Assembly (NCBI GenBank): GCA_948146395.1
Contig: OX411545.1
Location: 22,337,526 to 22,401,525 of the forward strand
Length of the DNA stretch: 64,000 nucleotides
Direction: 5' to 3'
DNA from: Fragum whitleyi
Lineage: Eukaryota > Mollusca > Bivalvia > Cardiida > Cardiidae
The notes under the pieces are model-generated. The model was not told the DNA's origin, ran no database searches, and saw only the letters and a list, made by a program, of their open reading frames with translations. Numbering within the stretch: the stretch's first letter is position 1; each line of letters starts with the position of its first letter. Below, in pieces: positions 54,999 through 64,000 of the stretch. The translations under genes and the position numbers were made by a program.

Positions 54999-55329
54999 TT
55001 TCGGTACCCTGTTTCGAGATGTTCGTTTTGGAAAAGAGGCAGTGAATAGGGCTTCGTCTATATTTATAACCTTTTGTGGTCACGTGATCTTTCCACAGTA
55101 AAATCATTGGTCAAATATCGGACGGGTCCATTACGTGTCTTTGGGGAATATGGAAGATTACTCTCGGTTAATAAGTAAAATGACCATGATAAATACTGAG
55201 ATATGAATATGATTATCAATATGAATATTAATCGATATTTTTCTCCTGAAACAAAATTCATATAATGATACGAATCTAATGGTTTAGAGGTCAAAGGTAA
55301 CAAAAAGTAAACAAACTTATAGATTGAAC
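54999..55329. promoter_or_regulatory. Shared divergent promoter of MAT2A and UBXN8-like genes
   Basis: The two start codons are 331 bp apart, pointing away from each other. For the minus-strand gene a TATA-like TATAAATATA lies at 55059-55068, about 60 bp before its ATG. A CACGTG E-box is at 55081-55086 and a CCAAT box (ATTGG on plus) at 55106-55110. A second CACGTGATC occurs inside MAT2A intron 1 at 54826. No clear TATA box was seen for the plus-strand gene. Whether the elements serve both genes is inference. Confidence 0.6.
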
Positions 55330-58300
55330 ATGATGCTTTCGTGGAAATGGCCCCTGTTTTTGACAGCATGCACGTGCACAGCATGTGCTTTGTACTTGGA
55401 AATGGGTAAGATTTCTGCACATAACATAAAGTTTTTAAAAATGATTGTTATGAAAGCCACGTATCCATAGCCCAAGGTACTTAGATCTATCTAATCAGAG
55501 ACTGCCAATTAGGGTCCGCAATCTTATACACAGTAACAGACATAGGTTCTGAAATATATCCACGGACAAGTGACAATCACAAACTGACTAGTCCATATCA
55601 AAACAAGATAGTCCGTTCTTTGACATAAAAATTGTCTTCTTCTAAATTTATTACCAAATTTATAACATTCATCTGCAGTTTCCTTTTTCATTATTCTAAA
55701 AATATTGAAATAATTGTACAAAAAGAGTAAATTGAATTTACCAAAATGCTTAGGAACCTTTCTCTTCAATCATTTATATTCTATAGGATACTAAGTAATT
55801 AATAAAGTAGGCCTACTTAGTCTTTGCATTGAATTAATGTTTGAAAAGTTATCTGCTGGTCATTCCAGTTTTGACGAGTCTATATAGATTATTAAGAATA
55901 AAGGTATTAATTGACAATTCTATAAAGATTATAATAAATGAAGGTATTAATTGTTAAAATCACACATTCTCTGTCCTATTGTTCGACCAATAAGATGGCA
56001 CACTCTTCCTGAATTTAACAGAATCCTTAGAATCCTGAGAATCCTGAGAATCCTTATTGTTATAGACAGGGTTGGGGTAACAGTAATCAGATATCATAAT
56101 TGATTGTAATCAATTACTTTTTTTTCAGTAAATGCATGTAATCAGTGATTGAAGACATTTTTGATAACATGCAATCCTTATTTAATTAATTACTTGTCAA
56201 ACATAGGGTATCATCATTGATAACCTTTTCGATTACTTTTAGAAAGATTTTTGATAACAAGATTTTTTATTCTTTTGTAAAAAGAAAACTTTAGTCAGTT
56301 GTCATCTTACATTATGATACTGCTTCAAAATAAAGAAATTGTATGTATTCTAATTAAAATTACTTTCAATATTTTATTATTCTCTAAATGAGTCAACACA
56401 TTTTTACTACAATTTATGCAATTCTTTGAAAACTAAAGCAACATAATTATGAGTCAATGCAAGTTTCACCGAAGATCATCATCAATCATCTTCAAATTAC
56501 TTTTTAGATAAGTTCGCCTGTACCGGCTGTACAGACTAAGTGATAGAAAAAAAGTTGTACTTTCATTTCAAAGCTGGAATACAGCTTTTTCTTCATTTAA
56601 AACAATTGTTTTATAGTACACGTATTTTGATACAAACATAAAGCTAAATGATTTATTCAATCTTTTTACTGCCATTTCAAGATATGCCCTTGTATTTACT
56701 TGTCCACAGACACATAGGCTGGAAAATGTTCTTGTCTGCAGCTGAAAAAGCCCATGTCAGACAAGTTGGGCATGGGAATTCTGCACCCCTGCAGTTAACT
56801 CTAACGTATAGAATAGAAAGGATGAAAATATTATTACCGTAAACCTCATATATATTTATTGGAGCCTTTATGGTAATTTATATAAATTTTCATTGTCTTT
56901 ACAGATTGCAGTACACTAGCATGGTTTGGTGTAAAGATGTTTATAAAATTTGTGCTAATTGGTGGATTTTTTCACACCATCTTATGTAGGCTAAGAAGTG
57001 ACCATACTCAAACAGCACCAGGTGAAAGTAAGTGTAACCTTGTACTTATAGGCATTTAAGTTAACTCGTCATTGTAGGCCCAGCTCCTTGTTTATGTGGG
57101 CAATATACTAAATACTTGAAATCAGTTAAATGTTTATCCTTTGAAGGCTGACAGACGTATTGGTGAGTTGGGCAATATACTAAATACTTGAAATAGTGGT
57201 GGGCAGATTAACTGATTATAATCGATAATCAATTGGTTTGGGCTTTTGATTGTGATTAATTGGTGAAGAAATTTCATAATCGATTAAGCAGTTCCTAACA
57301 CATAAATTAGCCATTATATATTGTTTTTAAAACTGTCATCAGTTTGATGGCTCTGTGTGAAATAGTTGTAACTGCCTATATGTATAGGCAGTTACAACTG
57401 TTTCATGCTGATCCATGAAGTTGGTAGAAAAATCTGCAGAAAGAGGTTTTAGGTCATTAGTTTTTAACTAAACTTTCACATTCTATTCTTCAAAGGATGA
57501 TACTGGAAGTACTATATTATTAATTTCTAAGAAAACAATTTACAATCCATCATTAGTTAATTTACTCTTCCAACTAAAAAACAATTATCGATTATGATTC
57601 GAAACTAATTGCCCAACACTGACTAGAAATCAGTTAAATGTTCAACCCTTTCTAGGCTGACAGACATATTGAGTTCATATTTTGGTAGGGTTTGTATTTT
57701 GACATCCTAGTACAAAGAGGTAACAAGCAGGGCTTGTGCTAGTGTTTGAAATTAGGGAGTTATTGACCCCTCAACCATTAAACTGTGGGGGTCTAAACAT
57801 ATTTTTAAGGGGTCAAAAGAACAGAAAGAGCAGATCATTTATAGAATTTTAAAGGTTTAGGAGGCAATAGACATTTTCTTGTAAAGTTATATTAGTAGGA
57901 AATAAGCAGTTGATTGCTAATTGTACATAGTATAAAACATGCATAGTTTTGACCCTTAGAAATTTCTCTCAAGGGGGTCACGATGAACCCCTTGAGAGAA
58001 GTTTTTAATGTGGAATCATGGGAAAAAGGTGCCTTAAAGTAAATTTTCTTATCAACACAACTCCTTCATTAATATGGATATATTTTCCTGAAACTTTTTT
58101 CTTAAATTGTTATATCTTGAATGGCTCTATCAATATATAGGCTTTACAAAGATTCAGCAGAGTAGTCTCAAGCCCTTATGGGCCTCCTGTTTTGTATTCA
58201 CCTTTCATGGTGGTCTTCTATGTTTTTCAAATTTGACCTGTCTAAAACTTTAAATACTAGGGAAGGGTTGAATTGCATTGGACATTCTTAATCAGGATTC

Positions 58301-60384
58301 CTCGGGAATCCTACCAAATTAACAACAGGAATAATAAGGTGGCAGTCATGAAAGCATGTCATTTCACTCATGGGTTTACATGAAGTTACAATTATGATGT
58401 CTTGCATAGGATAACATTGCATAGAACATAATCAACAAAAGAATGTAATGGGGCATATTATAATTTGATAACTAAACGCAGTGTTTCAATGTATTATTAT
58501 TTGATAACAAAATGCAGTGTTTGACTGTGTTTTGTCATCTGAATATGATTTACCTAAAATATCTCCAAAGCCAATTAGAAAAAAATAACAAGATGTTTTC
58601 TTCTTCAAGCGCCTAAAGGTAGTATTACTGAGGCACTTTCCAGTTTACGGAAAGGTCCAATTTATGTTCTGATTGAGGGCATCCTCTTAAGATTCTTGCC
58701 TATGGACTTAAGATTCTTGCTTATGGACTTAAGATTCTTGCTTATGGTCCATAATTTGGTTGCACAAATTCAAGGTTTCATTTAACCCTTGTAGTTCTTA
58801 ACAAAATTTCAGTGAAATTATGTTAAAACCAAAAAGAGCTAAAACACTGAATGTACTTATTTTGAGTCAGTATTTATTTTGATTATCTAAATTTTCATAC
58901 TTTTCTGGCTTCAAAGAACCATCAGTGGCTAAAGAATAAGACCAGACTGCATCTTTGTTTATAGCTCCTGTAAAACCTCTTTATTTTGCAGATACATCAA
59001 ACCATGAAGATACTTTTAGACAGAGAACTCAACAAATAAGGAAAGAAACTCAAGAAAACCATGATCAAAAAGTAAGTGAAGTGAGACCTTGATGCTGATC
59101 CTTTCTCAAACTCAAGTTTTAACCCTTGTCATGCTGAATAAATTTTGGCTAAAAATTATCATCAAAATCAAAGGGCAAAAAGCATTGAAAGTATCAACTG
59201 TAGGTCAATTTTTTTATTTGAAAAACTAAATCTATTGAAAATTCTGGTTTGAAAGTGAGAAACAGGTGGTGTAGACTTACATCAGACTACACATATGTGC
59301 AGGCTGATGTTTGTCTATAGCTCCTGCCAAAGCAGGAATCTTCCAGGTTCAGCATGACAAGGGTTAATTTATTACCTGATAAACATGTTCTAGATGGGTT
59401 CATATTCTTAGAAACTGCATGGCGGCACTCATTCTTTCCAACTACATGTATTTGTCTTCCACCAATAGGGTGATAATTGTAGACCTATGTGGATTAATAG
59501 CTGGATGCTAGGAAAGGATGCGCCATTGTCATAGCATAGTTGGTAGCGCATCGGACTGTCAATCTAGAGTTCCCGGGTTCGATCCCCGACAACGGCACTC
59601 AATCTTTCCGACTATTTGTCTCTCACCAATGGGTTGATAATTGTAGACCTATGTGAGATAGTAGCTTGAGGCTAGGAAAAAATGTGGTGGTTGTACTGGT
59701 AAGAGAAATACCAGGAAACCATTGTTAGGTGCTCCAGCCACCGCGATATAACTGAAAAAATGATGAAAGCGGCGTAAAACTCGAATCTATTAATCTAGGA
59801 AAGGATGTAATGGTAGCACAAGTGTGAGAAATACCTGAAATCCATTGTTAAGTGCTCCATATACCACAATATAACTGAAAGGTTGTTGAAAGTGGCGTAA
59901 AACCGAATACAAACAAACAAATCATACCCTGGAATTCCTCCCTTTTCTGAACATTATCCATAGTTATTTTAACCCTTGTCATGCTGAACCCGGAATATTC
60001 CTGCTTTGGCAGGAGCTATAGACCAACATCAGCCTGCACATATGTGCAGTCTGATGTCAGTCTACACCACCTGTTTCTGACTTTCAAACCAGAATTGTGA
60101 ATAGATTTTATCTTTCAAATAAAAATTGACCTACAGTTGGTACTTTCAGTGCTTTTTGCCCTTTGATTTTGATGAAAATTTTTAGCCAAAATTAATTCAG
60201 CATTACAATGGTTGAATTGCACTAATAGCTTTGTTATGTTTATCAATGTATTTCTTTGCAGGCCCAAAGCTATAAGGAAAGAATTCTGATACCAAGGGAA
60301 GAGGCTAAAAGGAGGAAAAAGGAAGAGGAGTTCCAAAGATTTACAGGTCCTGCTTGGAAAGGAAAGGGAGATGTCGTGGGAGGG
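55330..60384 (+). CDS. UBXN8: UBX domain protein 8-like, N-terminal four exons (partial)
   Basis: Known family role: UBXN8 anchors the p97/VCP ATPase at the ER membrane for protein degradation. Coding exons: 55330-55405, 56905-57027, 58992-59071, 60262-60384; donors and acceptors are canonical and phases agree, giving 134 residues so far. Exon 1 starts MMLSWKWPLFLTACTCTAC, a hydrophobic segment like a signal anchor. Exon 2 adds a second hydrophobic stretch, MFIKFVLIGGFFHTILC. Exon 3 is hydrophilic (FRQRTQQIRKETQENHDQ). Exon 4 is the recognisable part, with AQSYKERILIPREEAKRRKK then EEFQRFTGPAWKGKG and GG. Human UBXN8 has the same pattern, including RFYQMTGEAWK and GG, just before a linker and the C-terminal UBX domain. 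The UBX exons lie past the window; the donor after exon 4 is GGG|GTAAGA. The next intron holds the LINE at 60485. Either of the first two ATGs could start it. Confidence 0.85.
55406..56904. other. UBXN8-like intron 1
   Basis: Contains a two-copy repeat of about 45 bp (AAAGGTATTAATTGACAATT, about 55895-55955). A possible hAT-type left end, CAGGGTTGGGGTAACAGTAA at about 56068, has no matching right end found. At about 56650-56800 a right-half ACTTGTCC MITE fragment ends GGGAATTCTGCACCCCTG. No exon. Confidence 0.5.
57195..57622. mobile_element. hAT-like MITE with nested hairpin element
   Basis: Left AGTGGTGGGCAGATTAACTG and right (reverse complement) TCAGTGTTGGGCAATTAGTT are inverted, and ATAATCGATAATCAATTGG pairs with its counterpart further in. 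Flanks CTTGAAAT (57187-57194) and CTAGAAAT (57623-57630) are an 8-bp duplication with one change. CAGTG.TGGGCA ends and 8-bp targets are typical of hAT. Outside, AAATCAGTTAAATGTT-type sequence occurs on both sides at some distance, a separate duplication. The hairpin at 57349-57414 lies inside. Confidence 0.75.
57349..57414. repeat. Hairpin element (GAAACAGT family), copy 3
   Basis: GGCTCTGTGTGAAATAGTTG then TAACTGCCTATA, a 2-nt centre, and TATAGGCAGTTACAACTGTT then TCATGCTGATCC. The inner arms pair almost completely. Nested in the hAT-like MITE. Confidence 0.75.
57631..58991. other. UBXN8-like intron 2, rest
   Basis: At about 58140-58195 a pearl-type head lies in reverse (AACAGGAGGCCCATAAGGGC on minus), following a possible diverged core from about 57950. 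At 58690-58746 a 21-bp unit (AAGATTCTTGCTTATGGACT) occurs three times in tandem. No exon. Confidence 0.5.
59123..59363 (-). mobile_element. piggyBac-like MITE with TTAA ends, reversed copy
   Basis: CCCTTGTCATGCTGAATAAA at the left, AGGTTCAGCATGACAAGGG at the right, TTAA at 59119-59122 and 59364-59367. Same family as 44376-44613, in the other orientation. Confidence 0.8.
59400..59915 (+). mobile_element. SINE cluster with a tRNA-derived head
   Basis: The central unit starts at 59522 with GCCATTGTCATAGCATAGTT, showing an A-box (TAGCATAGTTGGTAGCGC), a GTC anticodon-like loop (ACTGTCAAT) and a B-box (GGTTCGATCCC), closed by CAACGGC. The body runs to about 59790 and ends GCGATATAACTG...GAAAGCGGCGTAAAAC, a tail widespread in molluscan SINEs. 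Partial body copies flank it at 59400-59521 and 59790-59915. Anticodon and T stems are imperfect, so it is not a working tRNA. Confidence 0.75.
59973..60211 (+). mobile_element. piggyBac-like MITE, copy 4
   Basis: CCCTTGTCATGCTGAACCCG at the left after TTAA (59969-59972); the right end AATTCAGCATTACAATGG is followed by TTGA, a mutated TTAA. It ends 50 bp before UBXN8-like exon 4. Confidence 0.75.
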
Positions 60385-60484
60385 GTAAGAAATTCTGTTG
60401 TTCTTTGGAGGTAGTCTTGTAACATTTGAGCACTAAATACAGAAAAATGAAACATCTATACATGTTTATGTAATACAAATGAAA

Positions 60485-63400
60485 AAGACCGCCGCCATTT
60501 TTTCTTTTCTCTCGGCGGTAAACATATAGGGCTTGAAAATGACAAAATTCATCGGTAAGTTACTGTGTTTTATGTATTTACTTGAATTGTTGCTGTTTCT
60601 CTCGCATGATGTTGAGTTGAACCCAGGTCCGAAATTTCCCTGTGGTCGCTGTGGCAAAGCTGTAAGACATGGACAAAATGGCATCCAATGCGAAAAATGT
60701 GAATATTGGTACCACATAGACTGTGAAGGCTTATCCCCCAATGTTCACAAGATACTTTGTGAACACGACAGCTACTCCTGGACATGTCTTAATTGTGGCC
60801 TACCTAACCTCCACTCGGATATATTTAATGATACCCTTTCAACCCTTCAGACTTCAAATAGTTTTGAAATGTTAGCACACACATTCTCACCTTCGACAAG
60901 TACCCAGGTTACTTCAACACCTTCAAAATATCCCGACAAACAAACAAATGTAAGACATGCTCACCCATATGCTAACCAGAAACTAAAAATACTTAATGTT
61001 AACTTTCAGTCAATTGTAAACAAGGTCCAGGAACTACATTGCTTGGTCGAAACTGAAAGGCCTGATATCATCATGGGCACTGAGTCATGGCTCTCAGCTG
61101 ACATAAAAGATAATGAGATATTTCCACTGGGGTATACCCCCTACAGAGCTGATAGGACATCAAACAAAACTCGGGGTGGGGGTGTTTTCATTCTGGTAAA
61201 GGACACCCTTATCTGCTCAGAACAGCCTCAACTCAAAACTGAGTGCGAGATTATATGGGTTAAGCTTGAAATCACTGGAACACAGCCCCTGTTCCTCGCT
61301 GCATATTACAAGCCCCGGGAGAATGATCAGCATAGCTTGACAATGCTTAAAGACTCTCTAGACAAGTTAGCTGGCATCAGGGGTAATTTATTAGTCGCAG
61401 GGGATTTCAATCTTCCCAAATTTTCTTGGGACAACTGCGAACCTTCTATCAGACCAGACTGTACTTGTAGGGTATTATATGAAAACTTCATTGAAATACT
61501 TGATGACCACAGCCTTACCCAAATTGTGACAGAACCTACAAGAAATGAAAACATTCTAGACCTTGTCCTGTCATCCAATCCTACTTTAGTGTCCAAAGTT
61601 AAATGCCTCCCTGGCATAAGTGACCATGACATTGTCTCAGTGGAGATTGCTGTCAAACCCTCTATAGCCAAACAGAAAAGCAGAAAAAGCTACCTCTACA
61701 ACAAGGCTGATTGGAATACTTTTAGATTAAAAATCAAGGAATTCCAGTCAGACTTTCTATTCTCACACCATGAGAAATCCATTGAGCAACAATGGACAGA
61801 ATTAACAACCAAACTGGAGGAAATAACTGACCAATGTATCCCTACCAAGAACATTAAAGGTAAACCATCACTTCCTTGGATCTCAACTGAAATCAAAAGA
61901 CTCATACACAAACGTGATAAGTACTACAGATTTTTTAAAAAGACAAAAAACACCAAGTATAAAACAAAATACATATCTCTGAGAAACGAAATCAAGAAAA
62001 AAATCAAGAATAGTCATGAAACCTACCTTGAAAGCATACTTGGTATTGATAGTGATAAAACCTCAGGTACAATAGAACGAAACAAACTGTTTCAGTATCT
62101 AAAAAACTCCCGAAATGACCAAATGGGTATCCCACCATTAAAACAAAATGAAACCCTGAAAACCGGAAATAAAGACAAAGCTGACATTCTAAATCAGCAA
62201 TTCCAATCTGTGTTTACCCCATTAGCCCCTCTCTCCCTAAAAGACCTTTCTCTCATGAAGGTTCAGGACCAAATTGACAGAAAGACCATGTCACAAGATA
62301 TCTTACCTGAAGAGCTAAGGAATAACACACAAATTATGCCAGATATTGACATTTCTGAAGCAGGTATCACTAAACTCCTAAAAAATTTAAAACCCCAAAA
62401 AGCAGCTGGTCCTGACAGAATTAAACCTGTAGTTCTTAAAGAACTTAGTGAAGAACTTGCCCCAATCATAAAAATCCTCTTTCAAAAATCTCTAGACTCT
62501 GGCATTGTACCTCATATATGGAATTCTGCACACGTCTCTCCTATTTACAAGAAGGGGGATAAAGCCACGGCTAGCAATTACAGGCCAATATCTCTTACAT
62601 GTGTACTGTGTAAAGTAATGGAGCACATAATTGCATCCAACATTGTCAAACACCTAGACTCAAACAGGCTCATGTATGACCTGCAGCATGGATTCAGGGA
62701 GAGACGCTCCTGTGAGACACAACTTGTCTCCCTGATTGAAGATCTTTCTCGTAAATCCAGCCAAGGTAGACAAACTGACCTAGTACTCTTAGACTTTTCC
62801 AAAGCCTTTGATAAAGTGAATCACTCAAAACTCTTACTCAAACTCCACTCATATGGCATCAGGAATAATAACCTAGAATGGATCAAGGCCTTTCTCAGCA
62901 ATCGAACACAGAGAGTACTTATTGATGGTGAGGAATCGGACTCGGTCCCAGTCACATCCGGGGTACCCCAAGGGTCTGTACTGGGCCCAATCCTATTCCT
63001 GGCCTATATAAATGACCTTCCTGAAAATCTTGTCTCTCAGGCGCGCCTCTTTGCTGATGACACTGCTGTCTACCTCACACTCAACAACATTGGCGACAAC
63101 GCAATACTGCAAAAAGACCTGGACAGACTACAGGCATGGGAGGCAAAATGGGACATGGAGTTCAACCCTTCCAAGTGCCAGGTGATACGGGTGACATCCT
63201 CTAGGACACCTCTCCAAACACAGTACATACTGCATGGTCAGGTCCTGGAGACTGTTACCAGTGCCAGGTACTTGGGGGTTGACATTTCCAACAACCTAAA
63301 CTGGAACCATCACATAAATCGCATTACCACAAATGCCAACAAAACATTGGGATTTCTCAAAAGGAACATAAAAACCAAATCTCCTAAAATTAGAGAGGCT

Positions 63401-64000
63401 GCATACCAGACACTTGTACGCCCACAGCTTGAGTATGCCTCAGCTGTGTGGGATCCCCATACAAAAGATCAAACCCACAAAATAGAAATGGTCCAAAGAC
63501 GTGCAGCCCGTTGGGCTTTAAATGACTTTTCGAAATCAACCAGTGTCACCTCTCTACTCTCTCAATTAAAATGGCAGACTCTCCATGAGAGGAGATCAAT
63601 AGCCAGGCTCTGTCTATTCTATAAAATTGTGAATGACCTGGTAGCAATACCCCTCCCAGATTACATCCAACATACTCGTAGGGTTTCTAGGTACTGCCAT
63701 TCAATGACCTTTCGCCAAATCCATACTGGCAAAGACTACTACAAACACTCTTTCTACCCAATGGCAATTGTCCAATGGAATGCCCTCCCTGAAAATGTTG
63801 CAACTTCACCAAGCCTTGATATCTTTAGGGCATCACTGGGAGAGCTGCAACATTCAAGGCCATAAACAAAGTACTATGCCTTTTAACCTTTTATTCTTTT
63901 TATTTTTTTTAACACCTATACTCAATCCTTTGACAGTTGTTTTTAAATACTCCTTCTTCATCGATCTTTACACTAACCCTTCATCTTTTAGTACACTTGC
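60485..64000 (+). mobile_element. CR1/Jockey-group LINE, apparently full-length to the window edge
   Basis: A single long ORF (60539-63865) with a short 5' leader and at least 135 bp of 3' UTR. The leader has a CCGCCG/CGGCGG stem (60489-60494 with 60513-60518). The 3' end and target duplication were not found, so the true ends are uncertain. It lies sense within the UBXN8-like gene, between exon 4 and the next exon. Confidence 0.8.
60539..63865 (+). CDS. LINE polyprotein: 2A-like motif, PHD finger, endonuclease, reverse transcriptase
   Basis: 1108 aa from the first ATG, with no stop or frameshift. A hydrophobic N-terminus (residues 5-21) leads to DVELNPGP at 24-31, a 2A-like ribosome-skipping motif. 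A PHD-type zinc finger follows (CGRCGK from 35, CEKCEYWYHIDC, then WTCLNCG). The AP-endonuclease has NVNFQSIVNK, TESW (E182), RGGGVFILVK, GDFNLP (D289) and SDHD (361). The reverse transcriptase has AAGPDRIKP, NYRPISLTCVLCKVMEHI, VLLDFSKAFDKVNH (D752), SGVPQGSVLGPILFLAYIND and FADD (838). The C-terminus has LVRPQLEYASAVWDP and VQRRAARW. All catalytic motifs expected are present. This is the domain order of CR1/L2/Jockey-type LINEs; there is no RNase H. An upstream TTG is in frame but ATG is the sensible start. The intact frame suggests recent activity. Confidence 0.93.
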   Translation: MTKFIGKLLCFMYLLELLLFLSHDVELNPGPKFPCGRCGKAVRHGQNGIQCEKCEYWYHIDCEGLSPNVHKILCEHDSYSWTCLNCGLPNLHSDIFNDTLSTLQTSNSFEMLAHTFSPSTSTQVTSTPSKYPDKQTNVRHAHPYANQKLKILNVNFQSIVNKVQELHCLVETERPDIIMGTESWLSADIKDNEIFPLGYTPYRADRTSNKTRGGGVFILVKDTLICSEQPQLKTECEIIWVKLEITGTQPLFLAAYYKPRENDQHSLTMLKDSLDKLAGIRGNLLVAGDFNLPKFSWDNCEPSIRPDCTCRVLYENFIEILDDHSLTQIVTEPTRNENILDLVLSSNPTLVSKVKCLPGISDHDIVSVEIAVKPSIAKQKSRKSYLYNKADWNTFRLKIKEFQSDFLFSHHEKSIEQQWTELTTKLEEITDQCIPTKNIKGKPSLPWISTEIKRLIHKRDKYYRFFKKTKNTKYKTKYISLRNEIKKKIKNSHETYLESILGIDSDKTSGTIERNKLFQYLKNSRNDQMGIPPLKQNETLKTGNKDKADILNQQFQSVFTPLAPLSLKDLSLMKVQDQIDRKTMSQDILPEELRNNTQIMPDIDISEAGITKLLKNLKPQKAAGPDRIKPVVLKELSEELAPIIKILFQKSLDSGIVPHIWNSAHVSPIYKKGDKATASNYRPISLTCVLCKVMEHIIASNIVKHLDSNRLMYDLQHGFRERRSCETQLVSLIEDLSRKSSQGRQTDLVLLDFSKAFDKVNHSKLLLKLHSYGIRNNNLEWIKAFLSNRTQRVLIDGEESDSVPVTSGVPQGSVLGPILFLAYINDLPENLVSQARLFADDTAVYLTLNNIGDNAILQKDLDRLQAWEAKWDMEFNPSKCQVIRVTSSRTPLQTQYILHGQVLETVTSARYLGVDISNNLNWNHHINRITTNANKTLGFLKRNIKTKSPKIREAAYQTLVRPQLEYASAVWDPHTKDQTHKIEMVQRRAARWALNDFSKSTSVTSLLSQLKWQTLHERRSIARLCLFYKIVNDLVAIPLPDYIQHTRRVSRYCHSMTFRQIHTGKDYYKHSFYPMAIVQWNALPENVATSPSLDIFRASLGELQHSRP

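Noticed and set aside
56068..56560. A complete hAT element
   Set aside because: Only a possible left end was seen; no matching right end or target duplication could be found.
59522..59602. A tRNA-Asp gene
   Set aside because: A- and B-boxes are present, but the anticodon and T stems are mismatched and the sequence continues directly into a SINE body with a GCGGCGTAAAAC tail.
60533..60538. A TTG start for the LINE protein
   Set aside because: TTG is unlikely to initiate in an animal; the ATG two codons later is used instead.

Overview
The window looks like nuclear DNA of a bivalve mollusc, probably a heterodont clam. The inference rests on intron-rich conserved animal genes, a tRNA-headed SINE with a GCGGCGTAAAAC tail, and many bivalve 'pearl'-type elements: tandem core repeats, an ACGG-rich stretch and a terminal hairpin ending in AGCTAAAAA. 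No prokaryotic signature, rRNA, functional tRNA or CRISPR array was seen. Species cannot be named from the sequence alone.

Three host genes can be reconstructed exon by exon with consistent GT-AG borders and phases. (1) PDCD2L, minus strand, 27777 to 10318: seven coding exons, 405 aa, a 40S ribosome-assembly adaptor. Its introns are filled with transposons, and the tail of its last exon is copied four more times downstream. (2) S-adenosylmethionine synthase (MAT2A-like), minus strand, 54998 to 43753: eight coding exons, 410 aa. (3) A UBXN8-like ER-membrane UBX protein, plus strand from 55330: four coding exons are present and the UBX domain lies past the right edge. Genes 2 and 3 are head to head across 331 bp that holds a TATA-like box, a CACGTG E-box and a CCAAT box.

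Mobile DNA by region. 0.5-1.5 kb: LINE remnant split by a mariner-type MITE. 2.6-7.2 kb: pearl-type arrays. 8.0-9.7 kb: TA-flanked TIR element. 11.0-12.4 kb: Tigger/pogo-like element. 13.4-15.6 kb: nested arrays. 24.6-27.7 kb: a 3.07 kb TIR element studded with CCCCGGG motifs, containing a second element built of AAAAAGGCCC units. 23.6-24.5 and 30.5-31.6 kb: broken Tc1-like transposases. 33.1-34.5 kb: PIF/Harbinger derivative. 34.6-35.4 kb: TTCGTCGAA fold-back element. 35.5-38.4 and 41.5-43.4 kb: 145-bp arrays with trimeric higher-order structure. 44-60 kb: MITEs, SINEs and hairpin elements in the introns. 60.5-63.9 kb: an apparently intact LINE ORF (PHD finger, AP endonuclease, reverse transcriptase) with a 2A-like DVELNPGP motif at its N-terminus, inside a UBXN8 intron in the sense direction.

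The most unusual items are the CCCCGGG element, the multiplied PDCD2L exon tail, the shared 145-bp period in arrays of unrelated sequence, and a ~65-bp hairpin family. The host genes do not form a pathway; they are neighbours with separate housekeeping roles.
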